Below, one piece after another: positions 1 to 7,390 of a DNA stretch of 19,120 nt. Within the stretch, counting starts at the first letter, position 1. Each line of letters starts with the position of its first letter. A program made the translations under genes and the position numbers. The stretch covers positions 1 through 19,120 of the forward strand of contig JAITPS010000066.1 in the NCBI GenBank assembly GCA_031289325.1, given 5' to 3'. This stretch comes from Candidatus Methanovirga meridionalis. Its GTDB lineage: Archaea > Methanobacteriota > Methanobacteria > Methanobacteriales > Methanobacteriaceae. Under the pieces are notes generated by a model. The model had not been told where the DNA came from, made no database searches, and saw nothing but the letters and a program-made list of their open reading frames with translations.

Positions 1-28
1 AAATAACAATTTTTATCTTTTTATTTTT

Positions 29-162
29 AAAAATAATAATTATAATTTTTTTAATTAAAAATTTAATAATTATGTTTCATTTTTAAAAACTTCATTATTG
101 AACTTGTTCAATTAGAAAAACAAAGTTTTTCTGTACTTAAAAACATTATTTCATACACTATA
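29..162. repeat. 134-bp interspersed repeat, copy 1
   Basis: This stretch recurs in the same orientation at 16630-16762 with only scattered differences. Both copies keep two hairpin-forming segments: ATTGAACTTGTTCAAT (about 93-108) and an AGAAAAAC/GTTTTTCT stem with a 3-nt loop (about 113-131). The loop is AAA here and GAA in copy 2, while the stem is unchanged. The right end (CACTATA) touches the operator palindromes of the toxin-antitoxin operon. It could be a small RNA, a MITE-like element or an insertion-sequence end; the sequence does not decide between these. Confidence 0.7.
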
Positions 163-201
163 GTATAAATTAGTTATACTAATGTATAAACTATTTATAC
201 A
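161..201. promoter_or_regulatory. Two tandem perfect palindromes, likely operator of the MNT/HEPN operon
   Basis: TAGTATAA-5 nt-TTATACTA (161-181) is followed at once by TGTATAAA-3 nt-TTTATACA (183-201). Both have perfect 8-bp arms and similar half-sites. They lie 22-60 bp upstream of the start at 224, over the expected TATA position. The first gene product has an N-terminal winged-helix-like region, so autorepression of the operon is the natural inference. Confidence 0.6.
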
Positions 202-223
202 ATAATATTCCAAAATAAATACT

Positions 224-817
224 ATGTTAAAAAAATTATTTCAATCAAAAACCAGAATAAAAATTTTAAGCTATTTTTCCATAAATCCAGATACTAAGGT
301 TTATATTAGAGAATTTTCTCGTATTCTTGAAGAAAATATTAATTCGGTTAGAAGAGAATTAATAAACTTAGAAAATATTAAAATTTTAACATCCCAAGAA
401 AAAGGAAACTTAAAATATTACGGTATGAACAAAGAATCCCCCATTTACAAAGAAATCACTAACATATTTCTAAAAACTGAAGGAATTTCTAAAAGCATTA
501 AAAAAACATTTAAAAATGAAAATATTGAAACCTTATTTATTTATGGTTCGTTTGCATCTGGAAAAGCTAAAATTCATAGCGATTTAGACTTATTTATTGT
601 AGGGGATTTGGATGAAGACCATTTAATTGAAAAAATTGATAAAATAGAACAAAAATTTTCCAAAGAAATAAATTATACATTATTCAATAATAAAGAAATT
701 AGAAATAGGATTAAAGAAAAAGATCCTTTTTTAGATAGTATTTTAAAAAACCCTAAAATTTTTATTATAAACAATGAAAAAGAATTTTTAAAGAATATTA
801 AAGGATTTGACCTATGA
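224..817 (+). CDS. MNT-type nucleotidyltransferase antitoxin with N-terminal winged helix-turn-helix
   Basis: The product has 197 residues. Residues about 8-70 look like a winged helix-turn-helix (IKILSYFSINPDTKVYIREF, then an NINSVRRELINLE recognition-helix region). Residues about 100-180 form a minimal nucleotidyltransferase domain with the signature GS (108-109) followed by D120-x-D122 in SDLDLFIVG. Proteins of the MntA family AMPylate and silence a partner HEPN RNase, and the next gene (814) is a HEPN protein overlapping this one by ATGA, which implies translational coupling. MntA antitoxins are usually shorter; the added DNA-binding domain would allow self-regulation through the palindromes at 161-201. 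No strong Shine-Dalgarno site is visible before 224, so initiation may be leaderless or nearly so. Family call is confident, the regulatory role is inferred. Confidence 0.8.
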   Translation: MLKKLFQSKTRIKILSYFSINPDTKVYIREFSRILEENINSVRRELINLENIKILTSQEKGNLKYYGMNKESPIYKEITNIFLKTEGISKSIKKTFKNENIETLFIYGSFASGKAKIHSDLDLFIVGDLDEDHLIEKIDKIEQKFSKEINYTLFNNKEIRNRIKEKDPFLDSILKNPKIFIINNEKEFLKNIKGFDL

Positions 818-1239
818 TAAAAGATTTATTAAAAAAAGGATTTATTAAAAAAATAGAACCTAATTTTATTCAAGTAAATAAATCTTTAGAACTTGTTGAA
901 AGAGACTTGAAAGTAGTTAAAACTATGTTAATTGAAAATAATGATTGGGCATATAATATTTCTTATAACTCTATTCTACAAGCGATTAAAGCATTAATGT
1001 TCAGTAAAGGATATAGAACATCCCATATAAATTCTCATGTAAGTGCAATTGAATTTGCTAAAGATTTTTTAGATAAATCAGACATAATCTATTTAAATCG
1101 AATGAGAAGAAAAAGACATAAGGCAGTTTATGAGACATCAGGTTCTGTAACGAATATAGAAGCATAAAATTCAGTGCATCATGCAGAAAAAATTGTTTCT
1201 AAAATAAAAATGATTATAGAAGAGCAAAAGAAAGAATAA
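814..1239 (+). pseudogene. HEPN-domain toxin partner, interrupted by an in-frame TAA
   Basis: The start overlaps the stop of the nucleotidyltransferase gene by 4 bp. The first 117 codons give a helical HEPN protein with the RNase-type motif R96...H102 and Y106 (RMRRKRHKAVYE); HEPN toxins use an R-x4-6-H active site, and MntA partners are AMPylated on a nearby tyrosine. A TAA at 1165-1167 ends the frame, yet the same frame continues with NSVHHAEKIVSKIKMIIEEQ and further to TAA 1237-1239, which is what the last HEPN helix should look like. The intact gene would have been about 141 codons. The active-site motif lies before the stop, so a shortened protein may still be made. TAA is not a pyrrolysine codon, so read-through by that route is unlikely. 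Confidence 0.75.
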
Positions 1240-1477
1240 AATTAATTTGGAATGTAAGATACATTTTACTAAACCATTATATGCAAGATATTATCTGATA
1301 TAGCTAAATGTAGCATGTTGAACTACCTATTCTAAATAATGTATTATTTTTGACTATTTCATAATTATTACCCTGTCTCAATATAATATAAATAATATAT
1401 GTAGCATAAAAAGGTTTTGTGAATTTATAAATCTTTATTTCCTATTTTATATTTTAATCATTGAATTTAACCCTATT
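1240..1477. other. Intergenic stretch with no recognisable gene
   Basis: AT-rich sequence with stops in every frame. I see no tRNA, no convincing inverted repeat and no conserved motif. It separates the broken HEPN gene from the G tract at 1478. Confidence 0.5.
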
Positions 1478-1489
1478 GGGGGGGGGGGG
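1478..1489 (+). repeat. Uninterrupted G12 homopolymer
   Basis: Twelve consecutive G residues stand in a very AT-rich spacer, 13 bp before a BRE/TATA promoter. Tracts of this length are prone to slippage in replication and in sequencing. It is not inside a plausible reading frame. Confidence 0.9.
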
Positions 1490-1502
1490 TGAATGAAAAA
1501 AT

Positions 1503-1517
1503 CGAAACATTTATATA
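1503..1517 (+). promoter_or_regulatory. Archaeal BRE/TATA promoter
   Basis: CGAAACATTTATATA matches the methanogen consensus of a purine-rich BRE followed by TTTATATA (1510-1517). Transcription would start near 1540, giving a leader of about 165 nt before the DUF4064 start at 1706. The leader contains an ATTAATG/CATTAAT hairpin (1539-1558) and a TTAACA-ACGG-TGTTAA hairpin (1645-1660). The second sits just before the ribosome binding site. Confidence 0.65.
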
Positions 1518-1705
1518 CTATGGGTTATTATAATTATTATTAATGGGTAGGCATTAATTTAAGAAATTTTTTATAGTTTCAAAAAAATAAAATTTCAGAA
1601 AAAATAAATGTCACCCAGATTCTGTTAAGATGAATTTTCTTATTTTAACAACGGTGTTAAATAATATAAAAGTTTAAAATGAAGATTAGATATTGGAGGA
1701 AAAAT

Positions 1706-2083
1706 ATGGAAGATAAAGAAATTGAAGTTAGTCCTACTTCAAGGACTGTTGAAAGGATTTTAGGTATTTTAGGTGGTATTTTTGCATTAGGTGGTGGCTT
1801 CTTTTGTATATTACTTAGTGATTTAGGTAGTGCTATGGGTGAAACTACTGGTACTATGTATATATATGTAAGTTTTTTTGTATTATTAAGCTCTATTATT
1901 GGTATAGTTAGTTCTGCTTTAGTTAAGAGAGATCCTAAATTTTATGGTTCTTTAAATATAGTGTCAGGATTAATAGTGTTTAATGGTATTAATATTTTTG
2001 GTTCTGGTTATATATTTTTAATATTACAAGGATGTGTTACACTTTTAATATTATCAGGAATATTGAGCATTGTAAGAAAATAG
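1706..2083 (+). CDS. DUF4064-like small membrane protein
   Basis: The product has 125 residues. I place the start at 1706 because GGAGG (1695-1699) lies 6 nt upstream; the upstream in-frame ATG at 1679 has no such site. The sequence opens with a short charged segment, then SRTVERILGILGGIFALGGG, typical of DUF4064 proteins, and shows about four hydrophobic segments (roughly 17-36, 52-73, 82-99 and 101-122). The function of the family is unknown; these are small integral membrane proteins common in Methanobrevibacter and Firmicutes. The next frame starts 11 bp downstream with its own GAGGTGAT site, so the two were probably one operon driven from the promoter at 1503-1517. Confidence 0.6.
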   Translation: MEDKEIEVSPTSRTVERILGILGGIFALGGGFFCILLSDLGSAMGETTGTMYIYVSFFVLLSSIIGIVSSALVKRDPKFYGSLNIVSGLIVFNGINIFGSGYIFLILQGCVTLLILSGILSIVRK

Positions 2084-2094
2084 AGGTGATTTAA

Positions 2095-2545
2095 ATGGAT
2101 AAAAAAAATATTTTAAAATATGGTTTTGTATTAGTTTATTTGTTGATTGGAATGACTATAGTTTTCTCAGCCATTTTCTCAGCCCATAACATCTGAAAAG
2201 CAAACAAATGTTGAAAAAATAATGGCTGAAAATCTTTGTAATGTAACTATTGATAATGTTTATACTGAAAATGGAACTTTAAAAATGGCTGGAACTATTA
2301 CATTTGATAAAAATGATAATTTTGAATATCCTTTAAATGATAGTATTGTTCTATTAGGTATTGCTGTTAATTTTAACGATGGCACAACCAAAAATGGTGT
2401 ATGGGGTATTAATAGTACAGTAGAAGCTGGTAAAGCTTACAAAGTAGACGAAAAAATAATAATTGATGGTGATAATGCTGTAGAAAATATTAAGTCTATT
2501 GAATTCAAATACGAGGGTAAAATAGTGTATACATGGGAACATTAA
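2095..2545 (+). pseudogene. Membrane-anchored small extracellular protein, frameshifted
   Basis: A strong GAGGTGAT ribosome binding site (2084-2091) precedes ATG 2095. The first frame encodes MDKKNILKYGFVLVYLLIGM and then IVFSAIF, a single N-terminal membrane anchor, but ends at TGA 2194-2196. The remainder lies in another frame and continues to TAA 2543-2545 as about 110 residues of hydrophilic, beta-rich sequence (NVTIDNVYTENGTLKMAGTI...). Removing one C from the GCCC at 2182-2185 would join the two (FSAITSEKQTNVEKIM). A 12-bp direct duplication, TTTTCTCAGCC(A/C), sits exactly at the lesion (2162-2185). Either the gene broke recently, the C is a sequencing error, or the second frame is made alone from ATG 2222. 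No domain family is recognised. Confidence 0.6.
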
Positions 2546-2568
2546 CCATGACCTCCACAGGTCACGGT
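2545..2568. terminator. GC-rich hairpin directly after the frameshifted gene
   Basis: ACCATGACCT / AGGTCACGGT pair with one mismatch across a CCAC loop. The hairpin begins on the last base of the stop codon at 2543-2545. It is unusually GC-rich for its surroundings. No U-tract follows, so it may be a processing or stability element rather than a classical terminator. Confidence 0.45.
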
Positions 2569-3159
2569 AATTCAATATGTCACAATAATAACTGGATTAA
2601 TGAAAATTTTAGAAATGATGAACTTGTTGGTCTTAGTTTATTTATAGTATACCCCAAAACTTTTATAACTAATGAAATTAGATTATATCATAGGACAAAA
2701 GGTAAAAATTTTGAAGTGAAGGATCATTTGAGTGTTAATGATCTTAATTCTGAGTAAATAAATTCAAGCACATATGTGTCTCGAAAGTTAAGGAAAGATG
2801 GGAAGAAATTATTTAATTTCAAGAGATGGTGGTTGAGTAGTACATAAGTAAAAATCCTTTACTTAAAGATCATGTTCCAAAATCTCAGACAAGTTCGCAT
2901 TATGTGACAATTCCAATCATGGCATCAGGTAAAAGAACCTTTTATTATGAGAATTATGTAAGAGATCCCTGATCTGTATAGCTTATTAGAACACTTTTTA
3001 GATAGTGTTGATAATACACCACTGCAACAATTTGGAGTTAATGATAGTTCTTTGATGAAAAATAATATTTCTGAGATAGAGTGATCACAGTTGGTTTGGA
3101 AAAGTGTGGTTAATAATGGAGATATATTATCTTTTAAATATAATCTGAATTTGAGATAG
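2569..3159 (+). pseudogene. Decayed coding remnant of unknown family
   Basis: Protein-like stretches appear on the plus strand in changing frames: about 2570-2757 (ending KGKNFEVKDHLSVNDLNSE), then a piece reading IPIMASGKRTFYYENYVRDP, then EIPDLYSLLEHFLDSV... running through an in-frame TGA near 3082 to TAG 3157-3159. The local base composition is less AT-extreme than true spacer. I do not recognise the family. The pieces could come from one gene broken by several frameshifts or from two genes. The last remnant ends 11 bp before the convergent CofE-like gene. Confidence 0.35.
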
Positions 3160-3170
3160 ACTCAAAAAGT

Positions 3171-4037
3171 TCAGGAATAATTTTTTTGATACTTTCGCTT
3201 TCTTACAACAATAGCTGGGGTATGAACAATGGAATTCAAATATTTCATACTTATATTATTATCTTCATTCAATTTTTTCATATCATGAATTGTTTCCATA
3301 TTATTGTTTAATTTCTGATAATCTTCACAAATGTTAGCTATTTTCAATCCTTCCTCTATATCAATTGGTGATGAAGAAGCTATAGGTGTTGAACCACAGT
3401 TGGTAGAAACTTGACCTAAAATGTATGCATAAATTCCCATATTAGTTTTGATTGGGGGAATAGCTGTTGGTAGGCTTGTGAAATATTTATTTTTTATTTT
3501 ATAGGTGGCATCACTGTCAACTATTAAAACATTAACATTTTTTTTAGATTTTTCTTTTAAAGTTTTGCTTATATTTTTAGCTGTTTTTTCTGGGTTTTCA
3601 GGTAGTAAAGATACATAAGTTCCAGGAACATTACTTAAATCAATTCCAGCTTCAGAAGCGGGTTTTAAAGCATGTTTCCATCCATACAATTGTAAAACAA
3701 GTTCTTTATGTCGTGCTGCATCGGTTGGTAATCTTCTAAGATTTTTTATAGTTCTTTTTTTTATTCCAAGAATTGGTCCAAGTAAATAACCCCAAATATA
3801 TTTACTCCAGATAAAAGCAAGAAATTTAGCTTTAATGGAAGGAATATATTCTGATTCATCAATTAATCTTCCTTGAGAAATGGATATTGGTGTCTCAGCA
3901 ATAACTAAGTAATCATTATCTTCAACTATCTGTGATGCTTTATTTAGAATGATGTCTAAGCTATCGTTAGGTTTTATATAATTTGTTTCAATTGGAAAAA
4001 GAATGTAGTCCTCATGTTTCATTGATTTTTGATCCAT
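3171..4037 (-). CDS. CofE-like protein (coenzyme F420-0:L-glutamate ligase family)
   Basis: The product has 288 residues. The first ~235 match the CofE-like fold: PIETNYIKPNDSLDIIL, the conserved DYLVIAETPISISQGRLIDE segment, LRRLPTDAARHKELVLQLYG, SNVPGTYVSLLPENP, the metal/nucleotide-region VDSDATY, and a TSLPTAIPPIK segment. CofE enzymes add gamma-linked glutamates to F420-0 using GTP; this divergent branch contains extra sequence (WSKYIWGYLLGPILGIKKR) and its substrate is unproven. The last ~50 residues are a variable hydrophilic tail. It starts 15 bp after the comA stop on the same strand and is probably co-transcribed, which links it to cofactor synthesis. The ribosome binding site before 4037 is weak. 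Confidence 0.7.
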   Translation of the reverse strand: MDQKSMKHEDYILFPIETNYIKPNDSLDIILNKASQIVEDNDYLVIAETPISISQGRLIDESEYIPSIKAKFLAFIWSKYIWGYLLGPILGIKKRTIKNLRRLPTDAARHKELVLQLYGWKHALKPASEAGIDLSNVPGTYVSLLPENPEKTAKNISKTLKEKSKKNVNVLIVDSDATYKIKNKYFTSLPTAIPPIKTNMGIYAYILGQVSTNCGSTPIASSSPIDIEEGLKIANICEDYQKLNNNMETIHDMKKLNEDNNISMKYLNSIVHTPAIVVRKRKYQKNYS

Positions 4038-4052
4038 AGAATCAACTTAAAA

Positions 4053-4823
4053 TTAAATTTTACCAATTGTATCGCCTCTAAGACCTCGTCTAATTGTCTC
4101 AAGAGAAGTGATATCATCGGTACTAATATTTCCTAAGTTGACATTTTTGCCTATTTTTAATATGAAATAAACTTGTTGATTTTTATTGGGTGCCTCCCAA
4201 ATTAAATCATCGGGGTTAATGTTTTTTAAAATAATATCAACTTCATCATCTTTCACATTACCATTTTTATCGTAAACCCCTATATTTTTTCCACTTTCTC
4301 TTCCTTCAACAATAACCTTATTAGAACCAGCAACAAGTTCTCTTTTGATTAAATTAATTCTATTTTCTATCTCTAAATCACTATCCTTTTCTTGATCTTT
4401 TTTACCTACTTCTGATAAGACATAAAAACCTTTTTCTTTTGCTTCTTTTATTAAGTCTAATTTTATATCATGTTCAATAGCTATTGAGCCATCAGATATT
4501 TCTAAAGCTTCAAAACCAAGTTTTTCAAGTTCATTAAAGTATTCGGGAATTTTATTATTCTGATAAGCTATTTCAAATAATGAACCACCAGGATATGGAG
4601 TTATGTTATAAGAATTGGCGATTTCTATTTTTTCTTTCACTATATTTTTATCATGCAATATTATTGTTCCCCAACCAAACTTTAAAAAATCAACATATTC
4701 CCATGAGATTTCCATAATATCTATTAAATTCAAAAGTCCTAATCCCTTATCTAAAACCATAGTAAGTCCATTTTCCCCATCAACACATATCCTATCAGGC
4801 AAAAGGAAATCAAAGCTATTCAT
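4053..4823 (-). CDS. comA: Phosphosulfolactate synthase
   Basis: The product has 256 residues. The enzyme adds sulfite to phosphoenolpyruvate to give (2R)-phosphosulfolactate, the first step of coenzyme M synthesis from PEP in methanogens. Family landmarks are visible in order: FLLPDRICVDGENGLTMVLD at the N-terminus, FLKFGWGT, ITPYPGGSLFE, ALEISDGS, VLSEVGKK, VIVEGRESGKNIG, LIWEAPNKNQQ and the C-terminal GLRGDTIGKI; the length fits a TIM-barrel ComA. I choose the start at 4823 because GGTGAT (4833-4828) lies just upstream; the ATG at 4838 would place that site inside the gene. It leads a two-gene minus-strand unit with the CofE-like gene. Its presence supports a methanogen able to make its own coenzyme M. 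Confidence 0.92.
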   Translation of the reverse strand: MNSFDFLLPDRICVDGENGLTMVLDKGLGLLNLIDIMEISWEYVDFLKFGWGTIILHDKNIVKEKIEIANSYNITPYPGGSLFEIAYQNNKIPEYFNELEKLGFEALEISDGSIAIEHDIKLDLIKEAKEKGFYVLSEVGKKDQEKDSDLEIENRINLIKRELVAGSNKVIVEGRESGKNIGVYDKNGNVKDDEVDIILKNINPDDLIWEAPNKNQQVYFILKIGKNVNLGNISTDDITSLETIRRGLRGDTIGKI

Positions 4824-4854
4824 TAAATCACCAACCATCTAAAATTTTAAGTTC

Positions 4855-4892
4855 ATTATATAAATTATAAAAAATTTAAGTTATTATATAAA
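4855..4892 (-). promoter_or_regulatory. Duplicated TATA boxes upstream of comA
   Basis: Read on the minus strand, TTTATATAAT occurs twice, at 4864-4855 and 4892-4883, in a 28-bp tandem duplication. The nearer box lies about 32-41 nt before the comA start, which suits transcription initiating close to the ribosome binding site. Confidence 0.5.
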
Positions 4893-4960
4893 TTATAAAA
4901 AATAATGAATAATAAAATTTTTCTAAAAAATTAATAATTATTCCATTAATTAAATATAAA

Positions 4961-5022
4961 TGTCTCTAATATTTAATATAACTATCTCTAATTAAGTGTA
5001 ACTATCTCTAATAATGAATATA
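4961..5022. repeat. Three 20-22 bp iterons (TCTCTAAT core)
   Basis: Units at 4961-4980, 4981-5000 and 5001-5022 share (T/A)(G/A)TCTCTAAT cores at two-helical-turn spacing. They lie about 140-200 bp upstream of comA. A regulator-binding array is possible, but simple tandem slippage is equally compatible. Confidence 0.45.
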
Positions 5023-5265
5023 AGTTAATATATGGTATAAACATTCTTAATAATATAAAATTTATTTATGATAAATTATCTTATTTTATAATTTAAGATT
5101 TTAATATTCTTTTATTTTAAAAATATTATTTAGATATTATATCAATTTATAAAATATAAATTATAAATAAATTATAAATAAATTATAAGTAAATTAATAT
5201 AAATAAAAAATTGATGATTAAAAACTGATGATTTATTTTTATCAAACTTTTCATTTTAAACTAAA

Positions 5266-5653
5266 TTATAGTGGTTTTGATAAAGTTTTTAATAAATAAT
5301 TTTTTTAAAATTAAATATTATTAAAATAAATTTATTTAAAATTATTTATACTAATTAAAATACATTTATATTATTCAAAATTTAAAATTATAGATTTTTA
5401 TAAATTAATATTTAAAATTACATATAATGGTTTTGATAAAGTTTTTAATAAATAATTTTTTTAAAATTAAATATTATTAAAATAAATTTATTTAAAATTA
5501 TTTATATTAATTAAAATACATTTATATTATTTAAAATTTAAAATTATAGATTTTCATAAAATAATACTTAAAATTAAAACAATACTTAAAATTAAACCAA
5601 CGTAATAAAAAAATTATCATTCAAAAATTAAGAACTTTTTCATAATGACTATT
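5266..5653 (+). mobile_element. MITE-like element A: tandem partial copy plus full copy
   Basis: A full copy runs 5423-5653. It starts with TATAATGGTTTTGATAAAG and ends with TTAAGAACTTTTTCATAAT; the ends are imperfect terminal inverted repeats (19 of 26 positions by hand). The first 157 bp are also present as a head-to-tail partial copy at 5266-5422. The interior is AT-rich and non-coding. Related copies are at 7391-7597, 9827-10151, 13646-13890, 15480-16056 and 18842 onward. The right end stops 32 bp before the glycosylase gene. Confidence 0.7.
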
Positions 5654-5685
5654 AATATGATACAATAAAGTTAGGAAAGAATTAA

Positions 5686-6402
5686 ATGAATAGTATTGGA
5701 AAAATATATACAATTTTACTTAAAGAATATTCCTATCAAGGATGGTGGCCTTTAATTCATCATGATAATATTAATCCAAATAAAACTGGTGCTATTAATG
5801 GTTATCATCCTAAAGATTATAGTTTTCCTAAAAATGAAGAAGAAAGATTTGAAATAATTTTAGGTTCTATTTTAACTCAAAACACCAGCTGGGTACATGT
5901 TGAAAAAGCATTGTTTAATATTAACAAAATAGCTATTGACTTTAAACCAGAAAACATTTTAAAAATACTTAATGAAGACTTTGATTCTTTTAAAGAAGCA
6001 ATAAGATGCACTGGTTATTACAATCAAAAAATAAATTATATTTCTAATATTCTTGATTTCTATATTGAAATTAATGATAAAATCCCAACAAGAAAAGAAT
6101 TATTAAAGGTAAAAGGTGTTGGAAATGAAACAGCAGATTCAATATTATTGTATGCTTATAAACAAGTAGAATTTATTGTTGATGCTTACACTAAAAGAAT
6201 TTTCTCATATTTAAATCATATAAAAGAGAAAGACAGCTATTTAAAAATAAAAGAACTTTTTGAAGAAAATTTACCTTCAAACTATAAGATTTATCAAGAG
6301 TATCATGCTTTAATCGTAGAACATGGAAAAAAACACTATATGAAAAAACCTTACGGTATAAATGATAATTTACTTAAAAATTTTAAAGTGGAGTTAATTT
6401 AA
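5686..6402 (+). CDS. HhH-GPD DNA glycosylase, MagIII/endonuclease III-like, without the Fe-S cluster
   Basis: The product has 238 residues. It removes damaged bases in base excision repair. Landmarks: ERFEIILGSILTQNTSW (53-69), the helix-hairpin-helix KVKGVGNETADSI (141-153) and the catalytic aspartate D166 in VDAYTKRIF. The catalytic lysine of bifunctional endonuclease III (G-V-G-R-K) is replaced by E148, so a monofunctional glycosylase is expected. At the C-terminus, where endonuclease III has four [4Fe-4S] cysteines after HGK, the sequence is HGKKHYMKKPYGIND with no cysteine; this pattern resembles the cluster-free 3-methyladenine glycosylase MagIII. Substrate is inferred, not shown. AGGAAAG (5673-5679) is a weak ribosome binding site. 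A fragment of the TIR element starts at its stop codon. Confidence 0.8.
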   Translation: MNSIGKIYTILLKEYSYQGWWPLIHHDNINPNKTGAINGYHPKDYSFPKNEEERFEIILGSILTQNTSWVHVEKALFNINKIAIDFKPENILKILNEDFDSFKEAIRCTGYYNQKINYISNILDFYIEINDKIPTRKELLKVKGVGNETADSILLYAYKQVEFIVDAYTKRIFSYLNHIKEKDSYLKIKELFEENLPSNYKIYQEYHALIVEHGKKHYMKKPYGINDNLLKNFKVELI

Positions 6403-6450
6403 TAAAGTTCTTAATAAATAAATTTTTAAAAATGAATATTATTTAAAGAA
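6403..6450 (+). repeat. Fragment of the MITE-like left end
   Basis: AATAAAGTTCTTAATAAAT and the following AT tract match the left part of the element at 5423 and 13646. It begins at the glycosylase stop codon and ends before the convergent DUF368 gene. No right end is present. Confidence 0.55.
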
Positions 6451-6461
6451 AAGTAAATTTA

Positions 6462-7343
6462 TCAACTGGATTTTTCACCACCCAACTTTTTCTCCAATGT
6501 TATAATTAAGATAAAACCTATTAAAGCAATAGCTAAAGTCATTATTAATGGTATAGAACTTGAAGAGCTAATTAAATTTTCTTGAATTTTTTCATAAGGT
6601 AATCTTAAAGTACCCATCATAACACCAATTAAAAAGCCCATTGTAATTTCTTTATAATTGTTAAGAAGATAATCTAAAAGTTTGGAAAAGGACAATATTC
6701 CAATCAAAGCACCTACACAGAAAGTTATAATCTCAGATAAATGGAAGTTATGAAGTGCATTAAGCATATATTCATATTGTCCTAATAATAAAAGTAAAAA
6801 TGCTCCTGAAATTCCTGGTAAAATCATAGCACAAATAGCTATTGATCCAGTGAAAAACAAAACAATTAATGAATGATTAGCAGATATAGGATTTAATCCT
6901 ACAAAAATATATGCTAATATAAAACCAATCACTGAAACAATAGCTATTTTAAAGGAAACCTTAACAATATGAGTATACAATATATATGTTGAAGCCAATA
7001 TTAAACCTAAAAAAAATGCAAAAGTATAAACTGGATAAACTTCCATTAGATAAGATATTAACTTAGATAAGCTAATTAAAGCAATAGCTATTCCTGAAAG
7101 CAAGGGTATAAATAATTGAAAATCTATTTCATCTATTAATTTATCTTTAAATCCTGTTATATCTCCTTTTAATAAGGGTTTTATAAAAGTAAATTTAATT
7201 TTTCCAATCCCATGAATTAATCTATCATAAATACCAGTGATTAAAGCTATTGTTCCACCTGAAACTCCAGGAATACCATCAGCACACCCCATGATAAACC
7301 CTCTAATAAAAATTGATAAAAATTCTTTAATATCTATTTTCAT
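6462..7343 (-). CDS. DUF368 family polyprenyl-phosphate transporter
   Basis: The product has 293 residues, mostly transmembrane. The two inverted-repeat signatures of DUF368 are present: GCADGIPGVSGGTIALITGIY near residue 20 and ILPGISGAFLLLLLGQYEYM near residue 180, each in a re-entrant-looking segment between membrane helices. Bacterial DUF368 proteins (PopT) recycle undecaprenyl phosphate across the membrane; in an archaeon the equivalent cargo would be an archaeal polyprenyl or dolichyl phosphate used for pseudomurein or glycan assembly. That cargo is inferred. AGGAGAT lies just upstream of ATG 7343 with good spacing. It converges with the glycosylase gene across about 60 bp holding a MITE fragment. 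Confidence 0.85.
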   Translation of the reverse strand: MKIDIKEFLSIFIRGFIMGCADGIPGVSGGTIALITGIYDRLIHGIGKIKFTFIKPLLKGDITGFKDKLIDEIDFQLFIPLLSGIAIALISLSKLISYLMEVYPVYTFAFFLGLILASTYILYTHIVKVSFKIAIVSVIGFILAYIFVGLNPISANHSLIVLFFTGSIAICAMILPGISGAFLLLLLGQYEYMLNALHNFHLSEIITFCVGALIGILSFSKLLDYLLNNYKEITMGFLIGVMMGTLRLPYEKIQENLISSSSSIPLIMTLAIALIGFILIITLEKKLGGEKSS

Positions 7344-7390
7344 TCACATATCTCCTTACTTATAATTTTTTAATTATTCATTTTACATGG

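Noticed and set aside
1165..1167. Recoding of the HEPN stop as pyrrolysine
   Set aside because: The codon is TAA; pyrrolysine is inserted at TAG.
1490..1545. Tiny ORF after the G tract with a GGGGGTGA-like ribosome binding site
   Set aside because: It is about 16 codons, contains the consensus TATA box, and shows no protein-like features.
2354..2575. Minus-strand ORF opposite the frameshifted anchored protein
   Set aside because: Aromatic-rich nonsense product opposite a gene with a clear ribosome binding site on the other strand.
2533..2757. Open frame of 74 codons after the frameshifted gene
   Set aside because: It overlaps the preceding gene, reads through the GC-rich hairpin and has no ribosome binding site; it is better seen as part of the decayed stretch.
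4615..4842. Plus-strand ORF opposite comA
   Set aside because: Lies wholly on the complement of the well-supported comA gene and has no family features.
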